Below are positions 23,602 through 35,583 of a stretch of DNA of 64,000 bases, piece after piece. Numbering within the stretch: the first letter of the stretch is position 1; each line of letters starts with the position of its first letter. Below the pieces are notes generated by a model. That model saw only the letters and a list, made by a program, of their open reading frames with translations. It searched no databases and was not told the origin of the DNA. The position numbers were made by a program, and so were the translations under genes. This DNA is from Ceratotherium simum simum (lineage: Eukaryota > Chordata > Mammalia > Perissodactyla > Rhinocerotidae), in NCBI RefSeq assembly GCF_000283155.1, contig NW_004454207.1, positions 14,882,161-14,946,160 of the forward strand, given 5' to 3'.

Positions 23602-24722
23602 TAAACCCAAAGAGGATTCTGGGAAGATGGCAGAATAGGACACGTGAGGACCCTGTCTCCCCATCTAGACAACAATTGCATGGCAGAATCTGCTTGATGT
23701 AACTATTTTGAAACTCTGGAGTCTACTGAAGGCTTGAAACTTACGGGGGAAGACTTGGGTGGTAAATTACTAATTTTGGTCAATTTCAGCTCTTAGCACA
23801 TAGCAGCTACCCATCCCCAACCCTGGCCACATGGCAGGCAGCTGTGCATGTATTCCTGGAGCAGCTTTCATGCAGCTTGCGGGAGCCAGGGTGGGAAAAA
23901 AGGACTCTATCCTCCAAGTCAAAAGACACTGTCCACAGAGTAAAAAGGCACGCAGAGAGTGGGGGAAAATATATGCAAATATATTTGATAAGGGATTAAT
24001 ATCCAGAACATATAGAGAACTCCTAAAACTCAACAATAAATAGAGAAACAACCCAATTCAAAAATGGACAAAGGACTTGAATAGACCTTTCTCCAAAGAT
24101 GATATATGAATAGCCAATACACACACGAAAAGATGCTCAATGTCACGAATCATTAGGGAAATGCAAACCAAAGCTACAATGAGATGCTATCTGACGCCCA
24201 TTAGGATGGCTACTATCAAAAAAAAACCCAGAAAACAACAAATGCGGGTGAGGATATGGATAAATTGGAATCCTGTGCACTGTTGAATCCTTGTGAATGT
24301 AAAATGGTAAAGCCACTGTGGCAAACAGTATGCTCCTCAAAACAGTGGCTCCTCAAAAAATCAAAAATAGAATTACCACATGATCCTGCAATTTCACTTC
24401 TGGGTATATACCTAAAAGATTTGAAAGGAGGGTCTTGAAGAGATACTTGTACATTCATGTTCACAACAGTATTATTCACAACAGTTAAAACATGGAAGCA
24501 ACTCAAATGTCCATTGACAGATTAATGGATAAGCAAAATGTGGTATACACATACAAGGAATATTATTCAGCCTTAAAAAGGAAGGAAATTCTGCAATATG
24601 TTACAACATATATGAACCTTGAGGACGTTAGCTAAGTGAAATAAGCCAGTCACAAAAAGACAAATACTGTATGATTCCACTTATATAAAGTATACACTAG
24701 TCAAAATCATAAAGATATAAAG
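23602..24722 (+). mobile_element. L1 with internal deletion (5' UTR joined to ORF2 C-terminus)
   Basis: Starts with 'gaggattctgggaagatggc', a typical L1 5' end, and keeps about 320 bp of 5' UTR. At about 23920 it passes directly into ORF2 C-terminal text ('agagtaaaaaggcacgcaga', 'gataagggattaatatccag'), so most of the 5' UTR, ORF1 and most of ORF2 are missing. It then continues through the ORF2 C-terminus ('gaatattattcagccttaaa', 'gtgaaataagccagtcacaa') and ends in early 3' UTR near 24722, without a poly(A). Non-coding. Confidence 0.8.
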
Positions 24723-25544
24723 TAGCCTGAAGTGGCGTTTGGTACCAGAATTGAGGACTGTGTTTTAGTATGTAGTTGCACTTCTCCAAGTGCTTCTAAG
24801 AGGTTTAAATATGTGAATATCCTCCTTGGGGCTATGTGTGAAAAAACACTCATGGGATTGTTTTATGCCCTGTCTAAAGCTTCTCTTAGGTAAACAGACT
24901 CCACTAATTAACAAGCTAGAAATTACCATCAGATGCCTAGGATGTGAAGAAGTGATAATATCCAGGTGGCCTAGAGAACAATTCTTTGTGAAGAATTGTT
25001 TGTGAGGAAACCCTGGGGCCAGGGGTTGGGAATGAAGAACCTGTAAAAGCACTCCTTGAAACAAATGGCCAACTCGAAACACTTTGTGACTTCAGGGCAC
25101 TGAAGCACCACCACAGGACCAATCACATGAGAATTTTTCTGCTCTCTTCACATCGTCTCCCTTCCTCTGATCCATTTCACTACGTCTGCTCCACCTGGAG
25201 AGGGACATAATTCATAATAGGAAAGATGTAGAAGGACAGGAAGAAGCAAAAGGACAGGAAAGAAAAGGACCTTATATCGTCATTGTAGGACTAAGTCAGG
25301 AAAATTTTTTGATTATTATGTTGTAATAAATAGCTTAATTAGTGGCTAGACAATAACCAAAAACATGATATTTGCCATAAATTTCATCCAGAGGCAGGGG
25401 AAATCCAGTTCTGTCAAATACATTTAAGGGGCAGTTGGAGACAAAAACAAATCTGTTTCCTGATTAAATCATGAGATCTGTGTGTTCAACATAATGTTTA
25501 TTGGCTACATGAAGCATACTATAAGGAACAGCCGTTTACTTCTT
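24723..25544. other. Unassigned sequence with a hairpin
   Basis: No gene recognised. It has a 105-codon minus-strand open frame (25082-24765) without a known domain; base composition and neighbours give no support for coding. A 9-bp perfect inverted repeat lies at 24977-25000. Confidence 0.4.
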
Positions 25545-25780
25545 TTTTTTGTTTTTTTTGTTTTTTTTGTGAGGAAGATCAGCCCTGAGCTAACATCCAT
25601 GCCAATCCTCCTCTTTTTGCTGAGGAAGACTGGCCCTGGGCTAACATGCCTGTCGATCTTCCTCCACTTTATGTGGGACCCTGCCACAGCATGGCCTGAC
25701 AAGCGGTGCATCGGTGCGTGCCTGGGATCTGAACCCAGGCCGCCAGCGCGCACTAAACCACTACGCCATGGGGCCAGCCC
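25545..25780 (-). mobile_element. ERE SINE
   Basis: T-rich tail, 'gtgaggaagatcagccctga', two 'gctaacatcc/gctaacatgc' modules, ending 'ctacgccatggggccagccc'. Target duplication CAGCCGTTTACTTCTT (25529-25544) against CAGCCATTTACTTCTT (25781-25796), one mismatch. Full length. Confidence 0.93.
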
Positions 25781-25796
25781 CAGCCATTTACTTCTT

Positions 25797-26530
25797 AAGC
25801 TACTGTTGAATTGCTGTTGAAGATATTATACATTTATTATACAAAGCTAACTCTATATGTACCCATGGTAATGCATGTGCTATGAACTTCTCTTTAGGAA
25901 GATTTATACATTTACTAAAATATATTCTTTAATTGCTATTGTTTTTAATCTAATCAACATTGCACACCTTAACTTTTCTCTAGATTATTTCTTAATTTTA
26001 GAAGCTGAGGTTGTATCAATCGAGGTCTCAAAGGAAAATAAATGTCATGCTCAGAATAGAAAATTTCAAAGAAAGTCTAATAAAGGGACTATATGCAAAG
26101 GTGTGGGCAGTCTGCAGGGAAGCCATTAGGGACAGTGCAGAGATCCTGTGATTGCAAAAGCATAGATTTTACCAACTGCAGGCCTGAAGTTATGAGGGAA
26201 TAAAGTGATGATCAGAACCCAGAACCTATTGCGTATAGAGGGCTTCCTTCAAAGAAACAGTGATTTGCATTTGAGGGACACGCCAGGCTGAGGGGACCCC
26301 ACAGGTAAGAACAAAAGAAATAAATATCCTGACTTCACTCTCTTGCTTCTCTACAATCTCCTACTGGGTATACCCATGGTGGACTCAAGGAAACCAGAGG
26401 GCTAGGAAGCTTGTTGACGCAGTCCATACCAATCAGATGCCAAGGGGCAGAGTTCCAATGTAGAGAGATTTTATTCTTGACTCTATTCTTTTTCTGTAGT
26501 CCTTTTCCCTTTGTCTTGATATCTGAAATA
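25797..26530. other. Unassigned; possible old retroelement at 25995-26470
   Basis: 'gtctcaaaggaaaataaatg', 'aaaggtgtgggcagtctgca' and 'gacgcagtccataccaatca' resemble a mid-repetitive mammalian sequence I remember but cannot name. Otherwise unassigned. Confidence 0.3.
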
Positions 26531-26534
26531 TATA

Positions 26535-26899
26535 TAGTTGGCTCTCTGGATCTGCAGGTTCCATATCTGCAAATTCAACCAACTGTGGATCGAAAGGCCT
26601 TCCATAGTTATGCCTGTACTGAAAATGTACAGACTTTTTTTTCTTGTCATTATTCCATAAATGATGGTAGAATACTATTTACAGTATAATATATTTAGTA
26701 TTATACAACTATTTACATAGCATTTACATTGTATTAGGTATTATAAGTAATCTGGAGATGATTTAAAGTATACAGGAGGATGTGAATAGGTTATATGCAA
26801 ATACTACACCACTTTATATAAGGGATTTTGAGCATCTGTGAATTTTGATATCTGAGGGGGTCCTGGAACCAATCCCACTAGGGTACAGTAGGATGACTG
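26535..26899 (-). mobile_element. MER2 (Tigger-type DNA transposon)
   Basis: About 365 bp. Left end 'tagttggctctctggatctg', then 'aattcaaccaactgtggatc', 'atttacatagcatttacatt', 'aagtaatctggagatgattt', 'gatatctgaggggg', and right end 'gtaggatgactg'. Flanked by TA on both sides, the mariner/Tigger target. Size and order fit MER2. Non-autonomous. Confidence 0.9.
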
Positions 26900-27920
26900 T
26901 ATATATTTTAAACTTTTTTCAGTACAGGTATTTTTTAAAAGTAACTCTTTTTGGAACAAAATAAAATATAAATAAACATTTGAATATATAAAGAAATTAT
27001 CATTACTTGATGCACTTATTGTGTATTTATTTTGTGCCTTCTACCAACCAAAACACTCGAGTGCCACATATTTTAAGAGAAGGAATATAAAAACCTATCT
27101 TCTATACTAAACAACAGACAAATATCAGTTTCCAGTTATTCTTCAAGTGGTTTAAGATACAGTTACCTGCAATTTCTATAAAGGATCAAATACTCATTTC
27201 AAGACCTGAAAGATACATAGAAAACTGCATTTTCTGTCCCTGAAGAAAATACCACAAATCGCTTTTATCATTAACCCAAAATACATGGCAGGGTAAGTTG
27301 CACTACATTCTCTACTTTTATTTTTATAATTTCTGTATAGTTTGACATGCCAAATATTGATACAAGAAAGTTAGTTATATGTTTGCCATTGTCATTAGTT
27401 CTATTCTAAGTTATAATCTAGGTGTTTTTTTCTAATAATATATGTGTTTAGCATTCCTTTATGTATACTTTTGATTGTAAGAAATGGGTCTTGAAATTTG
27501 ATATTATCAATTTTTACTTTGCATGGCAAAGTTCTACATAAGATTTCAGACATCAAGTTACTTATATGGCTGAATAAATGTGGCTTGTCCGGGAATAGTG
27601 ACAAGATTCTTGCCTTTCAGTACTCAAAATTAGTGTTTCAATATCAGTTATCTAGCTGAGAAATAATTTACCAGATAGTTAGAGAGGCTTTTATATAACA
27701 TGATATTTGTTCCCATGAGATCAACTGACTGACTGAGAAGAGACTATCGTGATTTTGTAGAAATGTTAGTGGTTTTGGATTCAGAAAACCTGTATTTTGG
27801 TTTGGTGGTAAAATTTAATGGCCTTCATTTCTTTCATCCGAAGGGGTTAAGTAAAAGATATCATATGGATTGACTAGCACTGAAGACTCAAGAATTTTTA
27901 AGGAAGCTTCTGTAGGTCTT
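26900..27920. other. Unassigned sequence
   Basis: AT-rich, no gene or repeat recognised. Confidence 0.5.
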
Positions 27921-27924
27921 GGAA

Positions 27925-28375
27925 TGTGAATATAATAGGTTGGGTTCCTCCTGGAGCAAACCCTGACAACATGCGTTTGGATGCAAGGAGTTTATTTGGA
28001 AGGTGACCCTGGAAACACCTGTGGGGGAGGGGAGACATGGCGTAGGTGAGGAAAGGAAGCCAATGAAGGGTGTGTTATTGATCAGGTTACTCCCGTGAGC
28101 ACCCAAGTCACAATCCCACCAGGGAACTCTGGGATACTGTGCAGAATGTGCCTCAGAGATTCCTTACCTGAGGGCTAAAGAAGCTTAGATATTTACCTCC
28201 AAATCTCATATATTATTGGCTGAGGGCTGCTCTTAGGGGCATCAACTCATCAGGAATTCCAGCTTGTCCCACACATGGGCCAAGGGGTTGCAGTTGCTTC
28301 CAGCTAGATGCTCTAGGCTTTTGCTAAAATTGTGAGTAACAAGGGCATATAGGCAGAGCATCAACACATCTGCTA
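27925..28375. repeat. Probable ancient interspersed repeat, family not determined
   Basis: 'ggatgcaaggagtttatttg', 'gggaactctgggatactgtg', 'gcatcaactcatcaggaatt' have the look of a dispersed LTR-like repeat (antisense), but I cannot assign a family or ends. Confidence 0.3.
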
Positions 28376-28439
28376 GAGGAGAAAAAAAAGCCAATGAATG
28401 TGACCTAAGAATTCAGTGTTTCCCCAAGTTCTCTATGCT

Positions 28440-28650
28440 CCTGCAATGTACTGCCTGACCACTTAGTGTTTTCCTTAGCACAGGACTTACTACACTTTAT
28501 TTTTGCCTCTTTAATATCTTCTCCACTAGCTGTATGAGGGCATGCATCATGTCAATCACATAATGCATCAGTGACTAGCACAATACTTTAACATAGTGGG
28601 TTCTTAATAAATATTTGTTGAATGAGTTAAGGCGTGAATGAATGAAGCCC
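28440..28650 (+). mobile_element. L2 3' end
   Basis: 'tgcctgaccacttagtgttt', 'cttctccactagctgtatga', 'gggcatgcatcatg', then 'aataaatatttgttgaatga' reproduce the L2 3' terminus in order. Confidence 0.75.
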
Positions 28651-30670
28651 TAGTGATGTGGGAATGTACTAAACATTAGGAAGTAGAACCTCACATTCAC
28701 TCGTATTATATTGGAAACAATTCAAAGGACCAAGACTGCATTTACTTATATGTGCTTTTTAGAGTTTTTATAGAATTGTAGTTACTCACTAAATGTTTCC
28801 TCAATTGAATTGGAAAAAGATGGTTTAGATCCCATTATGGAATTATCTAGGAGTGATCACTAACAATAAATTAAATGCTGAGTTTATTTTGTTTTATATC
28901 TATAGTATACAAATGTTTAATATCTTACATAGAAAAATATAAAGTAGGGTTATATTTGGTGGGATTTTTATTAATTATGAATGGAAAAATCTGACATTTT
29001 GCTTAGAAATGTCAATTTCTAACTATGCAAAATCTCATAATTTTACAAAGAATCAGTCTATGTATTCTTACTTATCACTACACAAATGGGTGTTACTCAA
29101 ATGATTATGAAACTAAATCTTATTAAAAGTGGCATAAACATTGGAGCCTTCTCTAAATTAAGATCAAGTTTTAGGAGCTTTCCTGTAATCCATGATTCTT
29201 CTTCCTTTATTTTGGACAGCATCGTTACACAGCACTGCATTCTTTAAGAACTTTCATTAACTGAGGCAAATTACCCCATTTCAATATTGATCTATTGAAA
29301 AAGAGATCCATTTTTTCCACACGATAATGGCAGAAATAAGCCTTTTATTTGATATCTCAGCCAAAACCAGAATTAATATCCCCTGTCTATTTAAATACCA
29401 AATTAGGTCACATTGATATGATTAAAACACTAAACAAATGATCTCATCTGCAAAATGGAGATAGAGATAACATACCACAAGGTATCATTATAAGATTTGA
29501 ATACTAAGAAAAATAAAACCTTTCACATAGGGCTTAATATCATCATCTGTAATGAAGAATTAATATTAAAAGCAAATTTTCCATTAGTAATTTGATAATC
29601 GTTAAATAAATATATGATGAGGAGGTCAAGGTAGTTACCATTCTTTACAAAAATTCTGGATATTTAAGAAATAAATCAAGTCAACAGTAAGGAAGAATAA
29701 AAGGGAAATGTGCTAAATTAGCTAAAGAAAGAAATACATATGGAGTTGAATGGCAATGAGAAATTAGTACAGATTGCTAAAAAAATGAAGATCAGGAAAC
29801 AGTATGCCTGCCTGTGCTGGGATATGATTTTAGATGCCATAACTGTATTAGTAATGCAAAGGGAACAGCATACCCCTGTTCCACACTGAACTCTCAATAT
29901 GCATTTGTTGAGTAGTATGCTAAGAGGCGAAAACCAGAACACTGGAATTCACCAGCTGGGGTTCAGTGACTTTTCAGACAGCTAAAGAAGTGTTCAAACT
30001 AGGTATGTCTGGAAGCAGTGAGGAAAAAATAATGCAAAGAATGATGGAAGTATGAATTTTTAAATGAAGTTCAGCCATATTTTTAAAATGAAGAGGAGAA
30101 GGCTATATTTAACTTCTCTTTTGATTGCCCCTCCCCCCTCCTCACCCCAGGGCTTTACCCTCCCTTCCCTCTGACTCTGGAATATACAACCTCTAGCCAT
30201 TGTGTTCCTCAGGGCTCTGGGTTTTCTTGGAGATGCCCCAGGGCACCTCTGCTAGAACAGAAGGGAGGTCAGGATCCAAAAGGCTCCTCTACCCTCAATT
30301 CTGCCAGGGCAGCGCCTCTTTTATCTGTTTATAAATAGTTCTGTGTAAGATCTCGTTTGAAAAAAATCCATCCCTTTAAAGTTTGAAAAATATGATTCTA
30401 GCTCTCTTAAACTCCATCCTAAAGATATTTTCTATAGATTTACCAATGATGCTTCTATATCACATTAGTAACTCCTCATTCCTCTATACAAAGGGAGGGG
30501 AATTTAAAAGTGTTCTTGCTTTTTAAAGTGTTTCAACACCAGAAAGCGAATATATGAGGAATCTATTATAAAGGGAGGATCTTAGGATCAAGATTAATAT
30601 TTTCTCCATGGAAACACCATGAACCTTGGTCTAGACATGCTTAAAGCTATTTCCATGGAACTCTAAGACT
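28650..30670. other. Unassigned sequence
   Basis: About 2 kb without recognised repeat or gene. A C/T-rich patch is at 30127-30175. Good candidate for comparative conservation analysis. Confidence 0.5.
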
Positions 30671-30671
30671 T

Positions 30672-30790
30672 TATGACCTTGCAAAATAGGAATAATGCCT
30701 ATTTCTGGGGGTTTGGGAGATTAAATTTTATAAAAAGTCCTAATGCAAAAGGCCTAGTTCACGGCCTCAAAATTGTTATTTACTGTCAGG
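30672..30790 (+). mobile_element. MIR fragment
   Basis: 'gcaaaataggaataatgcct', 'gggagattaaattttataaa', 'ggcctagttcacggcct' follow the MIR 3' half ('...aaaatggggataata...gaggattaaatga...tgcctggcaca'). Confidence 0.6.
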
Positions 30791-31435
30791 AAATCAAACC
30801 ACACTGAAAGCTCTCAACTTTATCTACATTTCTTTGAAAGTCTTCTTTATACTTTTCATTTCTTAAAAGAACACATTTAAATAGTAAACTGTAAAAAGAT
30901 GCAAAATATGAAAAGCATGGAAGAGAAATCAAATAAGAAAATATAGTTATTTAGAAATTTAGTCTGTGGCAATTAGCAAGTCCTGCCCTCATGCACGCTA
31001 CGATGCTGACAATATCATAGGGGAGAAGGCAGAGCTATGAGCCATTACCTGGGAGTATCATAACATCATCCTTGATCGATTCTGACTAATAGTTCTTGCT
31101 CTTAGAATGTACTTTGATGTTCCCATCACTTTCTCTAGTTCTGACCTTCTTTTGGCCACTGGCCTTATCTGAACTTTCCTGCCTGGGTCCCATATTTCCT
31201 ATAACAATACTTCCATACTCCCAGTTCTGCAATTTTCCAGTGCTAGTGGTACAGTGCATTCACGAGTGGTTCCACTTGGGGCTTTGGATATGTGTCCAGG
31301 TCTCTCACTTGCATGATTAATATGTCAAAGGCTGGATATCTCAGCTTTGTGTCACTAATACTCTCAGAGTGTCTGGGGAAAAAAAAAAACAAAAACTTCT
31401 TTCCTTCTTTCCTTTTTTTCTAACTTTAAATGAAA
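30790..31435. other. Unassigned sequence
   Basis: No element recognised. Confidence 0.4.
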
Positions 31436-31436
31436 A

Positions 31437-31920
31437 TAAATTGAGAGCCTACTACATGTCTGGCACTTTGGAGAATACTGGAGATATAATGAAGAATAAA
31501 GTCAGCTATGACCCCTGCTTGCGTGGAGTATATGCCTAGTGCAGGAAATGAGCAATATACATTAAACAAATACCCACACAAAGAATTTCAAAACGTCAAC
31601 TATGCATGTGCTATAGAAGTGGACAGTGTTGTGAGAGTCTTTAACAGAAATATTTGACTTTGTGAGAAGTCACTGGAAAAGTGACAATAAAGTTGAGATT
31701 AGAAAGATATGTAGGAGTTACTTCTGTGAAGAATACAAGAAATAAAATATATCGACGAGAAGAAACATCATGAATGAAGACCTTACGGCGGGCAGGTGTA
31801 AGTAATTGAATAAATACTTTGACAAGGACGTTCTGGCTGTGATATAGATAGTGGGTAAGGAACTGAATGTATGAGGGCAGAAAATTTAGGAGGCCATTGA
31901 GAATCCAGATGAGAGGATTT
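31437..31920 (-). mobile_element. L2 fragment
   Basis: 'gagcctactacatgtctggc', 'actggagatataatgaagaa', 'gcttgcgtggagtatatgcc', later 'aggaggccattgagaatcca' follow antisense L2 from its 3' end inward. Confidence 0.7.
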
Positions 31921-32185
31921 TTTTTGTGTTCCAGGATCAAACCTCACCTTTGCTCAAAGACTGATGCATACAAAGATGAGAGTCATAATAGATTTATAAT
32001 GACTATTATTGAGATTATTATTTATTATTATCAAGTTATTTTTGAGGATTTTAGAAACTTTGCAGAGGTCCAGGCTTTTGACACCCTCAGATTTAGTGAC
32101 AGCAGAACTAGAAGTTTCAGAGTCACACAAAATGAGGGATAGCTGATGATGTTTATTAAAGGAAGTTCATTACCTATGGAAAGTA
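31920..32185. other. Unassigned sequence
   Basis: Short gap; (ATT)-like run near 32006-32030. Confidence 0.4.
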
Positions 32186-32189
32186 CAGA

Positions 32190-32300
32190 TATGCCATTTT
32201 ACAGAGCAGGAAACTGGGACACAAAGAAGTTAAGAAATTTACACCAGATTTACATTTCTGAGAAACAATTGAAATCAAGCCACCTATATTCTGCCCAAAT
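32190..32300 (-). mobile_element. MIR fragment
   Basis: 'gccattttacagagcaggaa', 'actgggacacaaagaagtta' are the antisense MIR core ('ccattttacagatgaggaaactgaggcacagag'). Confidence 0.75.
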
Positions 32301-32304
32301 AATT

Positions 32305-33010
32305 ACTTTTATTCATTTATAAACAATTAATGTTTACCTATTATGTGCTAGCCACAATTTAAATACTGAGAATTCAATATTGAGCAAAGTAGAAATGATC
32401 ACTGTGCTCATAAAACTCATCGTATTGTGAAGAACCCTGAAAATTGCAGTGTGAAAAGTATATAACATGGGAAGTACAGATCATAATGCACATGCATTTA
32501 TTAAATAGACACTAAAAATAATCTTGTTGAGTTAGGGAAGACTTCCTGGAGGAAGTCATATCCATTTTGAGGCAGGGCAGATAAGCGTAAGCCAGGCAAG
32601 AGGGGTTTGGAATGGGAATATTTCCATCAGAGAGAACAGGACATGAGAAAGGCAAGAGTTGAGAGGAAGAGATAAGTGGGTATTGAGAAATGAGAAGGAA
32701 GAGATAAACAGCCGAATCATTCAGAAATTTGTTAGACGTGGTAAGGAGGTGTATTTATCCTAAGAATCATGAGAATTCCGTATAGGAGTTATAAGATCAG
32801 ATTTGCAATTTAGAAGGACCCCTCTGGCGGCAATGGGGAGGATGGACAGCAGAGGGGCAAAACGAGAGGCAGGGACACGTGTTAGAAAGTTGTTTAAATT
32901 ACACAGGCAAATAATCTGGTGGTCTGTATTAGGATGGGAACAGTGAAGAGGAGAGGTAAGTCGATTCCAGAGATGCACAGGACTAGATTTGATGGTTAAA
33001 AGTATCAGGG
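32305..33010 (-). mobile_element. L2 fragment, about 700 bp
   Basis: Long antisense L2: 'tacctattatgtgctagcca', 'gggaagacttcctggaggaa', 'gtaagccaggcaagaggg', 'agatcagatttgcaatttag', 'aggacccctctggcggcaat', 'gaacagtgaagaggagagg'. These modules occur in the reverse-L2 order over its whole length. Confidence 0.8.
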
Positions 33011-33525
33011 GAGCAAATGGGAAGATAGGGAGAGAGAAGGAGGTGTGAGAATAACATGAGGATTTACCATAAATTCTCCCTGAGGGGTAATTTTAAAGAC
33101 AATGAGTTGTAATAATCATAAATTTGCTTTTCTTTATAGTGGTTGCCTCGATGCATGTACTCCCAGACAACACATTGTTTAAATTTGCCGGTTTCTGAAC
33201 TTTCTATAAATGAGATATTCTTCTGTGATTTGCTTCTTTCTCTCAAGATTATGTTTGATATTCATCTGTGTGGTTGTGTTTAGCAGTAGCTCATTCAATT
33301 ACATAGCCGTATCGTGTGTTGAATAAATATACTAAAATTAATTGATGTATTAAATGAGTGATATGCATTTGTTTCCAATTCTTTTCTTTTATGAACAATG
33401 CTTCTAAGAACATCATTGTACACGTCTTTGGATGCACATGTGCAACAGTTTCTCTAAGATCGTTACCCAAGAGTAGAACTCCTGGGTTGTATATATTCCA
33501 GTGTTTATACCAAGTTATGATTCAC

Positions 33526-33555
33526 CCAGAATCGTAAATTCCAGAATCGTAAATT
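33526..33555. repeat. Perfect 15-bp tandem duplication
   Basis: CCAGAATCGTAAATT occurs twice back to back (33526-33540 and 33541-33555), inside an old L1. Zero mismatches suggests a recent slippage event compared with the host element. Confidence 0.95.
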
Positions 33556-33596
33556 GTACCACATCCATGCCCACTCCTGCCTGATATTATCTGGCT

Positions 33597-33678
33597 TTTC
33601 TTTTTTTCTTCCTCCCTCTCTTCCTCCCTCTCTCCCTGGATTTCTTTCTTCCTCCTTTCCCTCATTTCCTTTTTAATC
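33597..33678. repeat. Polypyrimidine tract
   Basis: About 80 bp almost entirely C and T ('tcttcctccctctcttcctc'). Low complexity; could adopt triplex structure. Confidence 0.9.
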
Positions 33679-34215
33679 TATTAGGTATGAAATTATCATT
33701 CATTGTGTTTTTAAATTCCATTTCCTTGACTTTTAATGAAGTTAAACATTTTTTTTTCATATACCTGGTGTTTATTTAGATTTCTCAAATGGAATTATCT
33801 GTTCAAAATTTTCACATATATTTTTTCTATTGGGTTATCTTTTTCTTACTTTAGGAGTTTTGTTTTTATATTATGAACACCAATGATTTATCTGTTATAT
33901 GTGTTGCAATTTTTCCTCATTTGAGACATATTTTTCTGTTTTTAAAAATGTATCCTGAAATCAAAAGTAATTCTTAATTTTAAAGTAAACATTATCAATC
34001 CTTTTTTAAATGTTTTTTATGCTTTCTGTGTTTACTTTTAAAAACCTTCCACTTCCCAGTGGATATAAAGATAATCTCCTGTGTTGTTTTCTAAAACATT
34101 ATAGTATGGCCCTCACATTTAAAACTATAATCCACCAGATAATGATTTTATCCATTATGGTAGAGGTTTAATTCCAACGCTTTTCCCTGTGGATAATGTA
34201 TTTTTCTCACTTCGT

Positions 34216-34708
34216 GTATAGCAAGGGTTAATCTCAGCAGAACTGAATTGACCACATACTTAATCCAGGCAAGCCTGGAGCTGGTACTGACTCTTGGGCA
34301 AAGCTATGGACTACAGTAACTAAAGAGAAATGATATTCTGTAACCACGAGTACATGAATTGTTTCAAGGTGGGATATAACCAGCCTGCCAGCATTGTTTA
34401 CTAATAATGATTGGATTTTTTATTTGTATCTGATTTCAGTGAAGCCTGCGGGTTTTGGATGGTTAAGGCTGGTCTACATTTGCATGCATGCCAGTAGGGT
34501 TTGAGATCTGGAGGCAAAGCCTGTCCTCTGTGACCCATTGGTGGGAGGACAAAGAAGCCTGCTCCTGATATCTCTGGAGCCTTCAGTGTATTTGCTTCAC
34601 CTGCTATTGTTATACTGTACCTTTTACCTCTAATAAAGCTGTTAAGTAGAACTGATTGAGTCCTGTGAGTTCCTTCAGCAATTGAAGACTTAAAGCAATC
34701 TATGTCTA
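34216..34708 (+). mobile_element. ERVL-type solo LTR (tentative)
   Basis: About 490 bp inserted in antisense L1. Starts 'tgtatagcaagggttaatc'. It carries 'ctaataaagctgttaagtag' with AATAAA at about 34633-34638, followed by 'gagtcctgtgagttccttca', the kind of R/U5 end I associate with ERVL LTRs. Flanks CACTTC and CACTCC fit a 5-6 bp target duplication. No internal retroviral sequence adjoins it. Confidence 0.55.
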
Positions 34709-34711
34709 ATT

Positions 34712-35583
34712 AGGGCACTCCATTTCATTTATTAAAGTCTCTCGGTTCTGACATAAATTAAGTTTTCATATGTAGTGGTTCTCATTCTGAGTTTGTTTGT
34801 TTTTTTTTTATTTTCTTCCATTTGGCTATCCCTGCATGAACATCCTGTTATCAAAATTAATGATTGCTTTAAAATAATAATTAACATTTGATAAAATAAC
34901 CCCCTACCATGTTCTTCCTAAGGAGCATCTTATGCATTCTTGGCAATTGGCTCTTCTACATAAATTTGAGAGCCAGCTTGGCAAGTTTATTAAAAACAAC
35001 TACAATAAAAAATAGTATAAAACTCCCTGGGCCCAGGGTTTTGTAGGAACTTTTAGCAGATTGAATTTACTGGTTTTGAAATTATTTAGATAGAATATTC
35101 TTAGATCTGTTTGTTGGTCTCATGAAATGGGTTTGGAAGTGTTTCTTCTCTCTTCAATTTTTTGGAAGAGTTTGGGAAGTATTTGTGTTAATTTTTCTTT
35201 AAATATTTGGTGGAATTCACCAGTGACACCATCTAACCCTGAGTTTTCTTTGTTGGGAGGTTTTTGATTACTGATTCTATCTTCTTACTAGTTATAGATC
35301 TGTTCATATTTTTTATTTCTTCATGATTTAGTCTTAGTAGGTTGTGTGTTTCTAGGAATTTATCCATTTCTTCCAGGCTATCCAATATATTGGCATACAA
35401 TTATTTATAGTATTGTCTTATAATCCTTTTTATTTTTGTGGCATCGGTTGTAATGTCTCCTCTTTCATTTCTGATATTAGTTATTTAAGGCTTCTTTGTT
35501 TTTTTCTTAGTTAACCTAGATAAGGATTTATAAGTTTTGCTGATCTTTTCAAAAAATCAACTCTTAGTTTGGTTGATATTTTT
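34712..35583 (-). mobile_element. Old L1 ORF2 (continued), antisense, internally deleted
   Basis: Resumes with 'ccatttcatttattaaagtc'. To about 35050 it is the post-RT part ('ttgagagccagcttggcaag'). From about 35110 it is the region between endonuclease and RT ('gaagagtttgggaagtattt', 'ggtggaattcaccagtgaca'). The RT catalytic part is missing, so either the copy has an internal deletion near 35050-35110 or two L1s abut there. Confidence 0.75.

Larger units (their letters stand above)
33080..34213 (-). mobile_element. Old L1 ORF2 C-terminal region, antisense
   Basis: Follows antisense ORF2 and its 3' side: 'gattatgtttgatattcatc', 'ttatgaacaatgcttctaag', 'gatgcacatgtgcaacagtt', 'ctattgggttatctttttc', 'gttgcaatttttcctcattt', 'taatccaccagataatgatt'. 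It includes a polypyrimidine tract (33597-33678) and a 15-bp tandem duplication (33526-33555). The element is cut by an LTR at 34216 and resumes at 34712. Confidence 0.7.

Noticed and set aside
24765..25082. 105-codon minus-strand open frame
   Set aside because: No recognisable domain, no splice or promoter context, and an overlapping frame of similar quality. Chance is enough.
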